The position numbers and the translations under genes are program-made. The notes beneath the pieces were generated by a model, which saw only the letters and a list, made by a program, of their open reading frames with translations, was not told the DNA's origin and ran no database searches. From positions 186,001 to 250,000 of the forward strand of contig MU839083.1 in assembly GCA_030685235.1 (NCBI GenBank): 64,000 nt of DNA, read 5' to 3'. Shown here in pieces: positions 36,772-47,280 of the stretch; the stretch's first letter is position 1, and every line of letters starts with the position of its first letter. The stretch comes from Copromyces sp. CBS 386.78 (taxonomy: Eukaryota; Ascomycota; Sordariomycetes; Sordariales; Sordariaceae).

Positions 36772-38821
36772 ATGCAGGCACCGGTCCTGGTAATGAGTAT
36801 GTTCCAGCGCCCGAAGCTACCTCTACCTTACCCCTTTTGATATTGGGGATATCCTCACTTATCAGCCGGCAGTAACCATGCAACAACATACTGACCTTAC
36901 CTCGTACCCTTGCAGACACCAATAGTGGTGAGAGGCAGACTGGCCGCAAGGCTCAGATGTCCAACATCGCCGCGGCCAAAACGTACAGTTCCTAGGACCC
37001 CCCCCTAATAGCGGATGAGAGACCGCCTTTCACCCCGCCATGGACACAGACTGACCGCCCCCCTCGTTTCGTAGTGTCGCTGATATCATCCGATCCTGCC
37101 TCGGCCCAAAGGCCATGCTCAAGATGCTTCTCGACCCCATGGGCGGTATCGTCCTTACCAACGACGGTCATGCTATTCTCCGCGAGATCGAGGTGTCGCA
37201 CCCCGCAGCCAAGAGCATGATCGAGCTCAGCCGGACACAAGACGAAGAAGTTGGTGACGGCACCACAACAGTTATCATTCTCGGTAGGGGAAATTCTGGC
37301 TACTATGACTGCGTGGCATGCCGCTTATTGACATGTGGTGTTCACAAACAGCCGGCGAGATCCTCGCGCAATCACTCCCCCAGCTCGAGCGCAACATCCA
37401 CCCCGTCGTGATTATCTCGGCTTTCAAGCGCGCCCTCAAGGACGCCCTGCAGATCATCGAAGACATCTCCCTCCCGATCGACATCAACGATGACCAGGCC
37501 ATGAACAAGCTCATCTCGTCCTCGATCGGTACCAAGTACGTTTCCAGGTGGTCGGAACTCATGTGCGGACTGGCGCTCAAGGCCGTGCGCACCGTGACGT
37601 GGGAGATGGGTAATGGCAAGAAGGAGGTCGACATCAAGAGGTACGCGCGCGTGGAAAAGGTACCCGGCGGCGAGATCGAGGACAGCAGGGTATTGGACGG
37701 CGTCATGCTCAACAAGGACATCACACACCCCAAGATGCGCCGCAGGATCGAGAACCCGCGCATCATCCTGCTCGACTGCCCGCTCGAGTACAAGAAGGGC
37801 GAGTCGCAGACCAACATTGAGATCACAAAGGAGGAGGACTGGAACCGCATCCTGCAGATCGAGGAGGAGCAGGTCAAGCAGATGTGCGAGGCTATCCTCG
37901 CCTTCAACCCCGACCTTGTCATCACAGAGAAGGGTGTCTCGGGTGAGTTTGACCTATTACAGCGGAAGCGCATACAACAACGATGACAGGCAAGCTAATG
38001 ATGTTCTTCCACAGATCTCGCACAACACTACCTCATGAAGGCCAACGTTACCGCGCTCAGACGTGTGCGCAAGACCGACAACAACAGAATCGCCAGGGCG
38101 ACGGGCGCCACCATTGTCAACCGAGTAGAGGATCTCCAGGAGTCCGACGTCGGCACTCACTGCGGCCTGTTCGAGATCGAGAAGATTGGCGACGAGTACT
38201 TTACCTTCCTCACAAAGTGCAAGGACCCCAAGGCCTGCACCGTCCTCCTCCGCGGTCCCTCTAAGGACGTCCTCAACGAGATTGAGCGCAACCTGCAAGA
38301 TGCCATGGGCGTGGCGCGCAACGTCATGTTCCACCCCAGGCTATCGCCCGGTGGTGGTGCGACCGAGATGGCCGTTTCCGTCAGGTTAACACAGCTCGCG
38401 AAGAGCATCGAGGGTGTCCAACAATGGCCGTACAAGGCCGTCGCCGAGGCCCTTGAGGTCATCCCTCGCACACTCATCCAGAACGCCGGCAAGAGCCCCG
38501 TCCGCGTGCTCACCGATCTCCGCGCCAAGCATGCCGAGGGCAAGAACTCGTGGGGTATCAACGGCGATACCGGTGCGATTGTGGACATGAAGGATTACGG
38601 TGTCTGGGAGCCCGAGGCCATCAAGGTGCAGAGCATGAAGACTGCTATCGAGGTATGTTTGATTCTTTTCTTTTCGAATTCAGCATGACTGCTCTCAAAC
38701 TGTTTACTAACCATATCTACACAAACAGGCTGCCTGCCTCCTATTGAGAGTCGACGATATCTGCAGTGCCAGAAAGGCACAGCCAGGTGTTGGTGTCAGC
38801 TCCGGTGGCGGTGATGAGTAA
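36772..38821 (+). CDS. cct3: T-complex protein 1 subunit gamma (CCT3, cytosolic chaperonin)
   Basis: Six exons: 36772-36796, 36916-36982, 37075-37283, 37352-37942, 38015-38652 and 38729-38821. Together they encode 540 residues, the usual CCT subunit length. All introns have GT...AG ends, and each junction restores the chaperonin frame. Visible group II chaperonin motifs include the N-terminus [20 protein letters not shown], the Mg-ATP motifs [20 protein letters not shown] and [11 protein letters not shown], and [14 protein letters not shown]. The gamma-specific start and the C-terminal [10 protein letters not shown] assign it to CCT3. It forms part of the hetero-octameric double ring that folds actin, tubulin and WD-repeat proteins with ATP. 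Exon 1 encodes only eight residues plus one base. Confidence 0.96.
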
Positions 38822-39139
38822 ACGTAATGACTAGACGGGGCGGATGGGTAGCCCAGGGGCCTACTGAGTTATAGTCAGTCCGGCAAAAGGTGGTATGATA
38901 TCCCGTTAATGATTCTTTTGTGGTCCAACGCATACCGCCATATTGCATGAGCACCCCTTTATATGTAAATGCTAGATAGACCTTGGCATGGTAGATAAAA
39001 GGGGTTCTGTTAAGGCCTGGTCGAGACGTATATCCTTTTTCCCTAATTGCAGGTCGTGCTGTTGTTGTCTCTACGTTCCCCACGTCGCTGATTGTTGCTA
39101 TACTCGCTCGGATAAAATCAATACTGTAGACATCCTCCT
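38822..39139. other. Convergent 3' intergenic region
   Basis: 318 bases between the tail-to-tail stops of cct3 and the DUF1168 gene. It presumably holds both 3' UTRs, with nothing else seen. Confidence 0.5.
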
Positions 39140-39877
39140 TCAGTCGTCTTCAACCATGAGTAATCCGGACTCCCCATTTGCTGATACTGGTGCCTCAGGA
39201 GCTGTCGCCGCCGCTGTGGTCGAAGCAGGCTTCTCCGCTTCCTTTGCGGCCTTCTCACCAGCGGTGTCGTTCGTAGAGGCCCCAGCCCCAGCTGTACCCT
39301 CTTCCGCACCTCCATCCTCCCCAGCCTTTGCGGTCTCTTTCTTTTCAACCGCCGCACTTGCCTTCGCCCCATTTCCCCCTTGATTTCCACTTCCACCTCT
39401 CACACCTCCCCATCCACCCCCTCCATTCTTTCCACCTTTCCCCTTATTCTTCTTCTTCTCCCTCTTCTCCCGATTCCTCCTCGTCTTCTCCTCATCCGCC
39501 CTCTCCCTCTCCGCTCTTTTTTTTTCAAACTCTTCCCGCTCCTTCTCCTTCGCAACCTCCTCATCCATGATCCTTAGTCTCTCATACTCTCTGCGGCGTG
39601 CCGCCTTGTAAACATGGAATTCACCTGATCCCGCACCAGCACTGGAACCCTGCACGTTCGTAACGATCTCGGGCGGAGGCGGGAGGCGGGAGGTAGATCC
39701 AGAAGAGGTGGAGGAGGGGAGAGGCGGAATTATGATTTCCCGGTCGGGTTTGGCGAAGAGTTGTTGCAGGTGCGAGGCTTGGAGGCTGGTTGGGGAGGAG
39801 GCGCGGAGACGTTTGGTGGGGCGGGAGGAGAGGCGGGAGGTTGAGGTGGGGATTGAGGAGGGGTCGTCGGCTGACAT
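39140..39877 (-). CDS. DUF1168 / PRKRIP1-family nuclear protein
   Basis: Single-exon frame of 245 residues. The core, SGEFHVYKAARRREYERL at about residues 83-100, followed by a long Lys/Glu/Arg helix (MDEEVAKEKEREEFEKKRAE...), is the signature of the DUF1168 family. That family includes human PRKRIP1, an RNA-binding nuclear protein seen in spliceosomal C-type complexes. The N-terminal 80 residues are Ser/Pro-rich and include a possible nuclear localisation patch (RPTKRLR). The C-terminal 90 residues are Gly- then Ala/Glu-rich and low in complexity. The ATG at 39877 is used because the whole frame fits the family. The gene ends tail-to-tail with cct3. A role in splicing is inferred from the family only. 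Confidence 0.85.
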   Translation of the reverse strand: MSADDPSSIPTSTSRLSSRPTKRLRASSPTSLQASHLQQLFAKPDREIIIPPLPSSTSSGSTSRLPPPPEIVTNVQGSSAGAGSGEFHVYKAARRREYERLRIMDEEVAKEKEREEFEKKRAERERADEEKTRRNREKREKKKNKGKGGKNGGGGWGGVRGGSGNQGGNGAKASAAVEKKETAKAGEDGGAEEGTAGAGASTNDTAGEKAAKEAEKPASTTAAATAPEAPVSANGESGLLMVEDD

Positions 39878-41456
39878 TTTTGTGGTGTTATGTTGGTTGA
39901 TAGTCGCTGGCTTGATACGATGTGTGGTGGTGGTGGTGGTGGTGGTGCGATTTGCAAGGTCTAGGTAGGTCTAGCCGGCGGAAGGATTGCGAGACGCGGC
40001 GGGTTGGTTGTTCTAGTTCGTGAAGGTACGCGCAACGCCTTTTGAGTTTTTGTTCTTTTTTCTTTTTTTTTTTTCGATGCGGTTATGCGAAAAGTTGGTG
40101 ATACCGTTGCGTGATGGTTATTGATCTTCGCAGTCCCAAATGCTGGAAGAAGTGGTGATGTGATGAACTTGGAGGTGGAATCTTTGACGGAGATTGAAGT
40201 CGCGACGGACGGCTGGGTCGATTGCAGCGATCAGGTTCGGTTCCAGATCGACCAAATGCGACGCTGAGCTGAGCTGCAGCTGATGGAGCTGGACCCGTTG
40301 GGCGGCACGGTGGGCAAGGCTACAGGGCTGATGTTGGTGGTCTGTGCGCGTGGCTGCTTTGAGGCCATTCTTGAACTTTGAACAAGATTTGGAGATTGCC
40401 TTTTCAGTTCAGTTCCACATTGCAAGTTACATTGATCACTTTGGAGTCACAAGATCAAAATCACATGCGTCGATGATGTGGCTTATTCCAATGTGATTTG
40501 GAATCACGGAATCCTCATGCATGTTCTCAGCCTCTATAGGCAGAGTCCGGGGAGCCAAGCTCTTGCGGTGATGGATCTGGAGTTCGTTATAGTCATGTGT
40601 TTTCTACACGTGCTTAATCACATGGACGAGATATCATGGATGTCGTCAGTCCCAAGTCCATGGTGGTGTTCCTTTTGGAGTCCAGAACATCGAACTCATC
40701 GATCCGGTTTTTAGCCAAAGATCGCGACATCTGCTCATCGGTACTGTACGGTTATTACGCTATCGCGGGCGGGAGGAAGCCGCCAGGAACGAGTTGACGA
40801 ATGCCGCCCCCCGGTTGGTGCTGTTGGCGCTTGCTCCCGTCTGTGTCAATTGTCAAAGTTGCGGTGACATGGCGGTTGAGCGTTAACATTTCTGATTGGC
40901 GGAAGGCCAAAGACATTGGATGGAACCCCGCGCATCCAATCGAGCCAGAAATGGGGCGATAAAAAACGATAAGGCACGAGGGGCTCTGTAAAAGACCACT
41001 GAAGTGCAAAAGATTGATAATGCATGAGTCCCTGCTCTTGTCGAATCCAATCACGCTTCAGCACAGCCTGGGGCAGCCCAGCCAGCCCCTCCTCCACTTG
41101 CCAGCGATCACAGTGTCCAACGTCCATCATCGCTTCCTTGGGAGCAGGTCACGACGTTGTCGACCTCCAACTGAAACTTGCCCGTCTGCTGGGAGCGGTT
41201 CGGGTCGAGAAAGCAGCCATTCACAAGCTAGAAACATTCAGAGTGCGGCTGTGTACCTTCACGAGAGCGGAGGGAGAACCCGTGCACATTCACCCAGAGC
41301 TGTCAAATCTGCCGCTAATGTGTTGGTGTTACTACTGCATAGTACCCGACGCCCTGGAGGGTGACACGCCGCGACCACACAGACTCGAACCAGAATCAGC
41401 AGGGCACTGCCTTGAACAAAGTTACAAGAGTCTTTGGAAATTAGACAACCTCGTTA
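39878..41456. other. Intergenic left flank of the transposon block
   Basis: About 1.6 kb of ordinary base composition, with no certain gene. The part next to the DUF1168 gene is its promoter and leader. A minus-strand stretch at 40118-40368 has coding-like codon use in two frames and is discussed as a finding. The target dinucleotide TA of the first transposon is at 41455-41456. Confidence 0.5.
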
Positions 41457-41557
41457 CTCGTCAGGGCTAGAAACGCCTCAGTCTAACCCCGTACTGGCAC
41501 GGGGTCAGGCAAATATATTCGCGAATGCAAATGGATTCGCGAAAAAATTTCGGTACC
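41457..41557 (+). repeat. Left terminal inverted repeat of element A
   Basis: It matches the reverse complement of 44904-45003 over about 100 bases with modest divergence. It contains two ATTCGCGAA-type motifs around a GCAAAT spacer. Confidence 0.88.
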
Positions 41558-41979
41558 TAGTAAACCCCGTATTTTGTTAGTAAACCGATATACTACCTTT
41601 TTTTTGTATACCTACTATAAGTAATACTATTTACCCAACCGTACGAATCCATTACAGGCCGCCAAAACTATTAATTTATCGATTTAATAGTGTAGTAAAC
41701 CCTCTAGTATTTATTATAAAATAATATAAATAATATAACTAGTGTAAATTTGACTAGCTAATTTACTGCCTTTTAACGTATTAAATGGCGTACGGGGTGT
41801 AAGTAGCAGGTAGTCTAATTGTCGTTGGCCGTTTATTACCTTCGCTTCGCAATTTTACCCCTAAATTTTAATATTTAATTTACTAACAATCTAATTACTT
41901 TATTGTAAAATCGTATATAATAGAGTCCGCTAATAATTTTTTCGCCGGTCTTTTGAATAAGTAACGCGTTAATCTCGCC

Positions 41980-43000
41980 GTAAATATATTAAAAGACGGA
42001 AAGTTTAAGACGGTCGCTACTATAACGAGAGCGTATAGCGCTAATTATTACGCCGCTATAAATCGGTCGAAGGGGGTTAAATTACAATCCTAGAATAGAG
42101 GGGGGAAATTATTAATAGAGGAGGAAGAATTCGCGTTATTTATTTAAATAAATATATAAATATTTATTAGTTAGTACTCGTTATTTTTAATTATCGTTAT
42201 TTATTTACAATTACTATTAATTATTAATTAATTAAATTATATAATATTTGAATAGGGTATAAGGTTAATAATAAGGAGATTATATACGCGACGAAGTAAT
42301 GTATTCGGTATACTAGCTATAAAATCGATATTAATTAGCAATAAGTTTATAACTTTATAATTTAGTTAGAATTTAAAACCGTACGTACAAAGTCGCTTAT
42401 ATAAGTATATAAAGCGGCGCAATCTCGAATCGGTATAGAAGAGGTATTCGAACTATAGAGAGAAACGGTTTCTAAGAATAATATTATACTAAATAATATA
42501 TAGAATAGGGACGAATTTAGGTTTAGAATTGGAGTATAATTAAAGTCCTATATTATTTAGTTATATATTGAAATATTAACTATATATATATTTAATTTAA
42601 ACGTACGTAAATTCGTAATAATTATTGAATATATTTCTACCTTTAGCCGTACGGTGCCCGCGTTTATTATCCTTCCCGATATTAATATTAATAAAAACTA
42701 TATTAATAACCGACTTGATAGATATAATATTATCGCTACCTCCCTTAGCGGCTATATTAATAATTAATTCGCGCTTAATTAGTTTAATTACTAGGAGGAG
42801 TACTTATAGCTTATTAATAAGGAAGAAAAATGCTTTTTATTTTTAAATAACTATAGTAATTACTATATTATCGAGTTCTATTAACGATATTATTGCTATA
42901 ATATTATCCTTTTTCTTTTACCCCCCTATTTAATATATATTTTTTAACTATTCGATATAGGGGTATTTTAAATTTATAAATACTATTATTAAAAAGATAT
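41980..43000 (+). pseudogene. Decayed pogo/Fot1-like transposase of element A
   Basis: The frame is riddled with stops but follows the pogo transposase plan. An N-terminal HTH (psq/CENP-B-like) is readable as VNILKDGKFKTVATITRAYS at about 41980-42039. The first catalytic Asp motif is readable as NRDEFRFRIG at about 42504-42533, where functional relatives have MDETGFRIG. Then come LFLLPPYL and FDIGVF (about 42908-42968), the region around the third catalytic Asp of a DD35D-type enzyme. Nearly all stops are TAA/TAG at sites where relatives have Gln or Trp, the C-to-T pattern expected from RIP. More lysine-rich C-terminal-like frame continues at about 43980-44800. No function remains. Confidence 0.8.
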
Positions 43001-43769
43001 CCTTAAAACGATAATATATAGTAACGTAGAGTATATTAAATTTACTTTCTTAAATAGTTTATTTTATATTAGAAGCGAGTCTTTTAAATAGTCGACTATA
43101 TAATTAATTTAAGTAAAATATAGATTATATTTATATAAACTTTTTATTATACTTAATAAATTATAAAATCCCCTTATATTAATAAGTAATCTTAGTATTT
43201 TAAAGCGAAAGAAAGGATATATTACGATTAAAAATAACGAAGGTTAGCTTAAATTAAAGGAGATTGTAGATAATTAAATTCAATTGTAAGTATAGGAGAA
43301 GGAGAAAGGCCCTATAGACTTAATATTACGCTAAAACTTTAAGTAATTTAATACCTTTAATCCTTATATTAATTATAGTATTGTAATACCCCTACTAATA
43401 CTTCGTATTAAGAAAGACTAGGCAAAGGTAATAACCCCCCTTTTTAATATAGCTATAATTTTAAAGTATAATACGTACGTTTAATAAGGGCTATTTAGAT
43501 CTACTATAGCGAAAACTCCCTTTAGTCCTATAATTAGGTATATTATATTTAAGAGGGATAAAAGTATTAAAGTAATTATATTAATAGGGGTTACTAGTAT
43601 AGAGATATAACGCTTTAAAAAGAGAAAGCAGTTAGAGGAAGTAATATAAAGAGAGAACTGTATAATTGTGAAAGCGTGATCCTATAAGAGATACGATTGT
43701 AAGATTAGGAGGTACAAATTAAAGTAATATTAAGTGTAAAGAGGAAAGGGAAGCTTTACGAACGAAGGT

Positions 43770-43955
43770 ATTACGGATCTGAGTATATAAGTTAGATCTG
43801 CTACTCGTTGCCGCCTTCCCGATCCGGGTACTCTATCGATAAGAACGTGAGCCTTATTCCATCCGATGTGTTACGGTGCTAGTGCCCTGTGCTTGGTACC
43901 CTCTTGCCCCAATGCCTAGTGCTTTGGGCACTCGTCCAGTTATGCTGTGATAATA
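43770..43955. other. Non-RIP island inside element A
   Basis: About 185 bases of balanced composition with frequent CpA/TpG lie inside an otherwise strongly RIP-mutated transposon. Internal short repeats are visible (GTGCTTGG/GTGCTTTGG). It may be a small insertion that came after RIP or was too short to be mutated. No TIRs or coding content were recognised. Confidence 0.6.
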
Positions 43956-44903
43956 ATTAACCGTTTAGTTATTCGTATTAGTCTTATTAAAGTTAGTAAT
44001 ATTCGTTTATATATAGTAGTAGACGAATATTATAAATTAGAGTTATATACTAAGGAGAAGTTGCGTTAACGTAAGAAGGATTTCGATACTAAACGGATTA
44101 CTTTACGAAGGTAGTTTAATATATATAAGACTAAATAACAAAAAAAAGCCTAGAATAAGAGAATAGAATTATAACTTGCTAGTAAATTTTGTATTAAATA
44201 GATTATAGCAATTAATTTAATTTTAAATAAAATTAAGGATTAGAACCAATTGTTCGAATAGTATAAATTTATATAGCGAAAGCGCTAGGGACTCTACTAA
44301 GAGGCGAGAAAAATAACTATTTAAATAGAAATAATTCGGTTAGGTAAACTAAAGAAAAATATCGTTCTACTTCTATATTAGGTACCGCTTAGTAATAGAC
44401 CGAAACCTATTACCTTATAGATTTACAACCCTTACGTAGAGGTTATCGTCGAGGAAATTATTATAATTTTCGTTACTAGTATAAAGCTAAGTTTTAAAAT
44501 TGAAGATAATGAGCTTCCTCTACTTAAAGAAGAGGAGGTAGAGGAATAGATTAAGCTTATATAGGAGGAGTAAATAGAAATACTACGTAAGAACGATAGG
44601 GGTACGTATTACCTTGCACCCGGCTATAGTTAATTATTACCTAACGACGATAAGGTAGATTTAATATTAGGAAACCTAGATAACTCTAGTATTATAGTGG
44701 AGGAGGAGGGGGGGGAGGATAGCCCTATTCGAAATACTATGCTAGAAAGTGGTAATATTAATAATAAGGATATTAATCCTACTTTGTTGAATTGCTAGTT
44801 TAATATAGGGATATTTACTGGGTTGAACGATATTATATATATAAATGCAAAATTTTTAGAAAAATGTGTAATATAGTTATACTGCTAGTTTGTATGGGTG
44901 GGG

Positions 44904-45003
44904 AAGTACCAAAATTTTCGCGAATCTATTTGCATTCGCGAATACATTTGCTAGACCCTGTGCCAGGCATAGGGTCGCAGAGGGCGTTTCTAGCCCAGAC
45001 GAG
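44904..45003 (-). repeat. Right terminal inverted repeat of element A
   Basis: Inverted copy of 41457-41557. The terminal 20 bases differ from the left end at one position. Confidence 0.88.
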
Positions 45004-45102
45004 TACGGCCTGGAACAGCCTAACGCTGTTGATTTGTCTATCTCTTGGCTTCAGCTCGCGGCCCAAAACACCAACTTGACTGCAAGGCCATGTATAGTAG
45101 TA

Positions 45103-45172
45103 CCGCTTCCACTCATCCGTAAGAGATTTACTCCCCACAATATTTCCAGAGCCTAACCTTCTTATAGTATGG
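45103..45172 (+). repeat. Left terminal inverted repeat of element B
   Basis: Pairs with 48860-48921 in inverted orientation. The outer 30 and inner 18 bases match well around a divergent, gapped centre. Confidence 0.72.
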
Positions 45173-46886
45173 TTAGCTCCCTTATGTAGGCCTACTGTAA
45201 CTCGTGTGGATATAGTAAACGTGGCTATACAAGGAGTGTACGGGGTTGTACAAGGGGTGCCTAGTTGCTTGGTAAAAGAGGGGGTTCTGGTGACAGCCAA
45301 CCTCTTGATTCCTGTTTATTTTGCGTTTTTATCCTTCTTTTTATTAATACTAGTATTAACACTAGCTATAAAAACGACGATATTTTTAGACCGTTTCTAC
45401 AAAACTATAATTCGTATCGACCTTGGGCTTATCGATGTCGTCTATATATAAAACTATATATAATCTATATTATTAATTCAATTTAATTTCGTTGTATAAA
45501 CGTAACGAAAGACTTCGAGGATACTAGAGTTTTTACTATAAATAACGAATATAATATCGTTTACTATGCCCCCTCCTCCCAGAATTTTATATATATTACT
45601 AGGCTCTCCCTCGAAAAAGACAGCTAGTATTTCGGCTAGGTTAGAAAGCGGTGTAAAAAGATAGTTGAGAAATATATATTAGATAATAATTATTTAGTTA
45701 AATATTTTATTAAATCGAAGGGGAAGCGCTAGTAGAGGGATAATAGAGAGTAGTAAGAAAGTATTATTTTTATATAGGTAAATAAATTAATTATTATTAA
45801 AGACAATAACGATAAAGCCGGGGTAGTAATACTGGGGTCCGGGCCAGCGCTAGAGCTAAAGCCGAAAAAGGATATTAGAATTTTCTTATACAACGATAAT
45901 AAAAACGACGAATTTTAAAAAGGATTAATATTAATAATAATATTAAACTAGTTACAATAGTGCTATTAAACTTCCCTTTCCCTCTATTTCGACTTTAAAA
46001 TTAACCTCCTTATTATTAATCCCTATATTAGCCGTAATAAAAATTTCTTCGTTAATTACAATAAATTTAGTAATAAATTTAAACTTTTTTAACTTACTAT
46101 ACTTAAAAATCCATTAAACTTTATAAAAAGCTTTCAATTAAACTATATTATAATCAATATAATTTATACCTATTTCGTTAATAGTAGCCTCTATTTCCAG
46201 CTCGATATAATTATTAATAATTTCAGCGTTATTAAATTACTAATAATTCTAAAAGTCAATATCCCGCTAATTAATACCCTTTATCTTTATTTTCCAATTT
46301 TCCGAACTATTTAAATATATAAAAATACTATAATTAATAAAGGACTTCGCTACTAAGCTAAGGTTTTTTTCGTTAAGACAATTAATAAACCGTATAATAA
46401 TATATATAAATATAATCCTTTTTTTGCTAGGGGTCTATTTCTCGAAATCCCCGTCGATTACTACTCGTTCTTCGATATATTATTTATATTCGTCGATGAA
46501 ATATATTTTAATAAATTTATTAATATAGGTATCGAAGGGTTATAATAGGGGTATAAGACTGCTAAGGATTAATGCCCTATTAATATTATATTTATCGAAA
46601 ATATTAAAAACATCCTTTATTTTATAGAAACCGGCAGTATCGAGAACTAACAAAACCTTATTACCGTTGTTACCCACTACCGTATTTAATTCTTTATTAA
46701 TCTATTTAACTATTAATTTTTTATTATTATATACCGTTTTAATAAATTCGACTATAACGCTTAGGTAATATACGTTAATTTTATCTATATAAAAGGGTAT
46801 GAGGAAAATAAGCCTGGGGGAAAAGAAAACGAGCTTAGGGGAAAAGAAAACGAATTTAAAAAAGAAAAAAGGAATTCGGGAAAAAT

Positions 46887-46926
46887 AAAAGGTAAAAGTC
46901 CTAACTTCTCCCGACTTTTACCTTTT
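46887..46926. repeat. Perfect 14-bp inverted repeat (hairpin)
   Basis: AAAAGGTAAAAGTC at 46887-46900 is exactly inverted at 46913-46926 around a 12-base loop. It sits at the left edge of the tandem duplication inside element B. Confidence 0.85.
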
Positions 46927-46944
46927 TTTTTTTCTTTTTTTCTT

Positions 46945-47280
46945 TTTATATATACGTATAGTACTACGTTAATTTGCCCGCTTCGACTCGGATTACCTAT
47001 TTACCCGCGGGCAATAAGTAATGCGGTATTAGTACTCGGTTTAGGACTTATACACGACTTATAGTTTAGAGGCGTGATAAAGGGGTAGAAAAAGAAAAGA
47101 AAAAAGGTAAAAAGCCTTATATACGTATAGTACTGCGTTGATCTGCCCTCTTCGGCTCGGATTTTACTTATTTACCCGTAGGCAATAGGATAATACGGCT
47201 CTAGCTCAATCTAGGTCTTATACGCAACTAACGGTTTAGAGGCGTAATATAGGGGTGTAAAGGAAAAAAAGAAAGAAAGA
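46945..47280. repeat. Tandem duplication, two units of about 169 bp
   Basis: Two direct copies, each starting TATATACGTATAGTACT, containing GGCTCGGATT/CGACTCGGATT and TTTACCCG, and ending in a purine-rich GGGGT(A/G)GAAA tract. They are offset by about 169 bases and are diverged by point changes, many of them transitions consistent with RIP. They form most of the insert that splits the element B transposase. Confidence 0.82.

Larger units (their letters stand above)
41457..45003 (+). mobile_element. RIP-degraded Fot1/pogo-type (Tc1/mariner) DNA transposon, element A
   Basis: A 3.55-kb element bounded by terminal inverted repeats of about 100 bases, both beginning CTCGTC(A/T)GGGCTAGAAACG, and flanked by the TA dinucleotide on both sides (41455-41456 and 45004-45005). 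TA target duplication is diagnostic of the Tc1/mariner superfamily. The interior is extremely A+T-rich, almost free of CpA and TpG, and rich in TpA, as RIP produces. The plus strand still reads as a pogo-like transposase with many stops. Near both ends the TIRs contain repeated ATTCGCGAA palindromes, likely transposase-binding sites. A short stretch of normal composition lies at about 43770-43955. Confidence 0.88.

Noticed and set aside
37275..37973. 232-codon minus-strand frame
   Set aside because: Antisense shadow of cct3 exon 4, whose chaperonin motifs settle the strand.
41384..41397. B-box-like GGTTCGAGTCT on the minus strand
   Set aside because: No A-box at the right distance and no cloverleaf.
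42625..42846. 73-codon frame in the RIP block
   Set aside because: It is a fragment of the decayed transposase of element A, not an independent gene.
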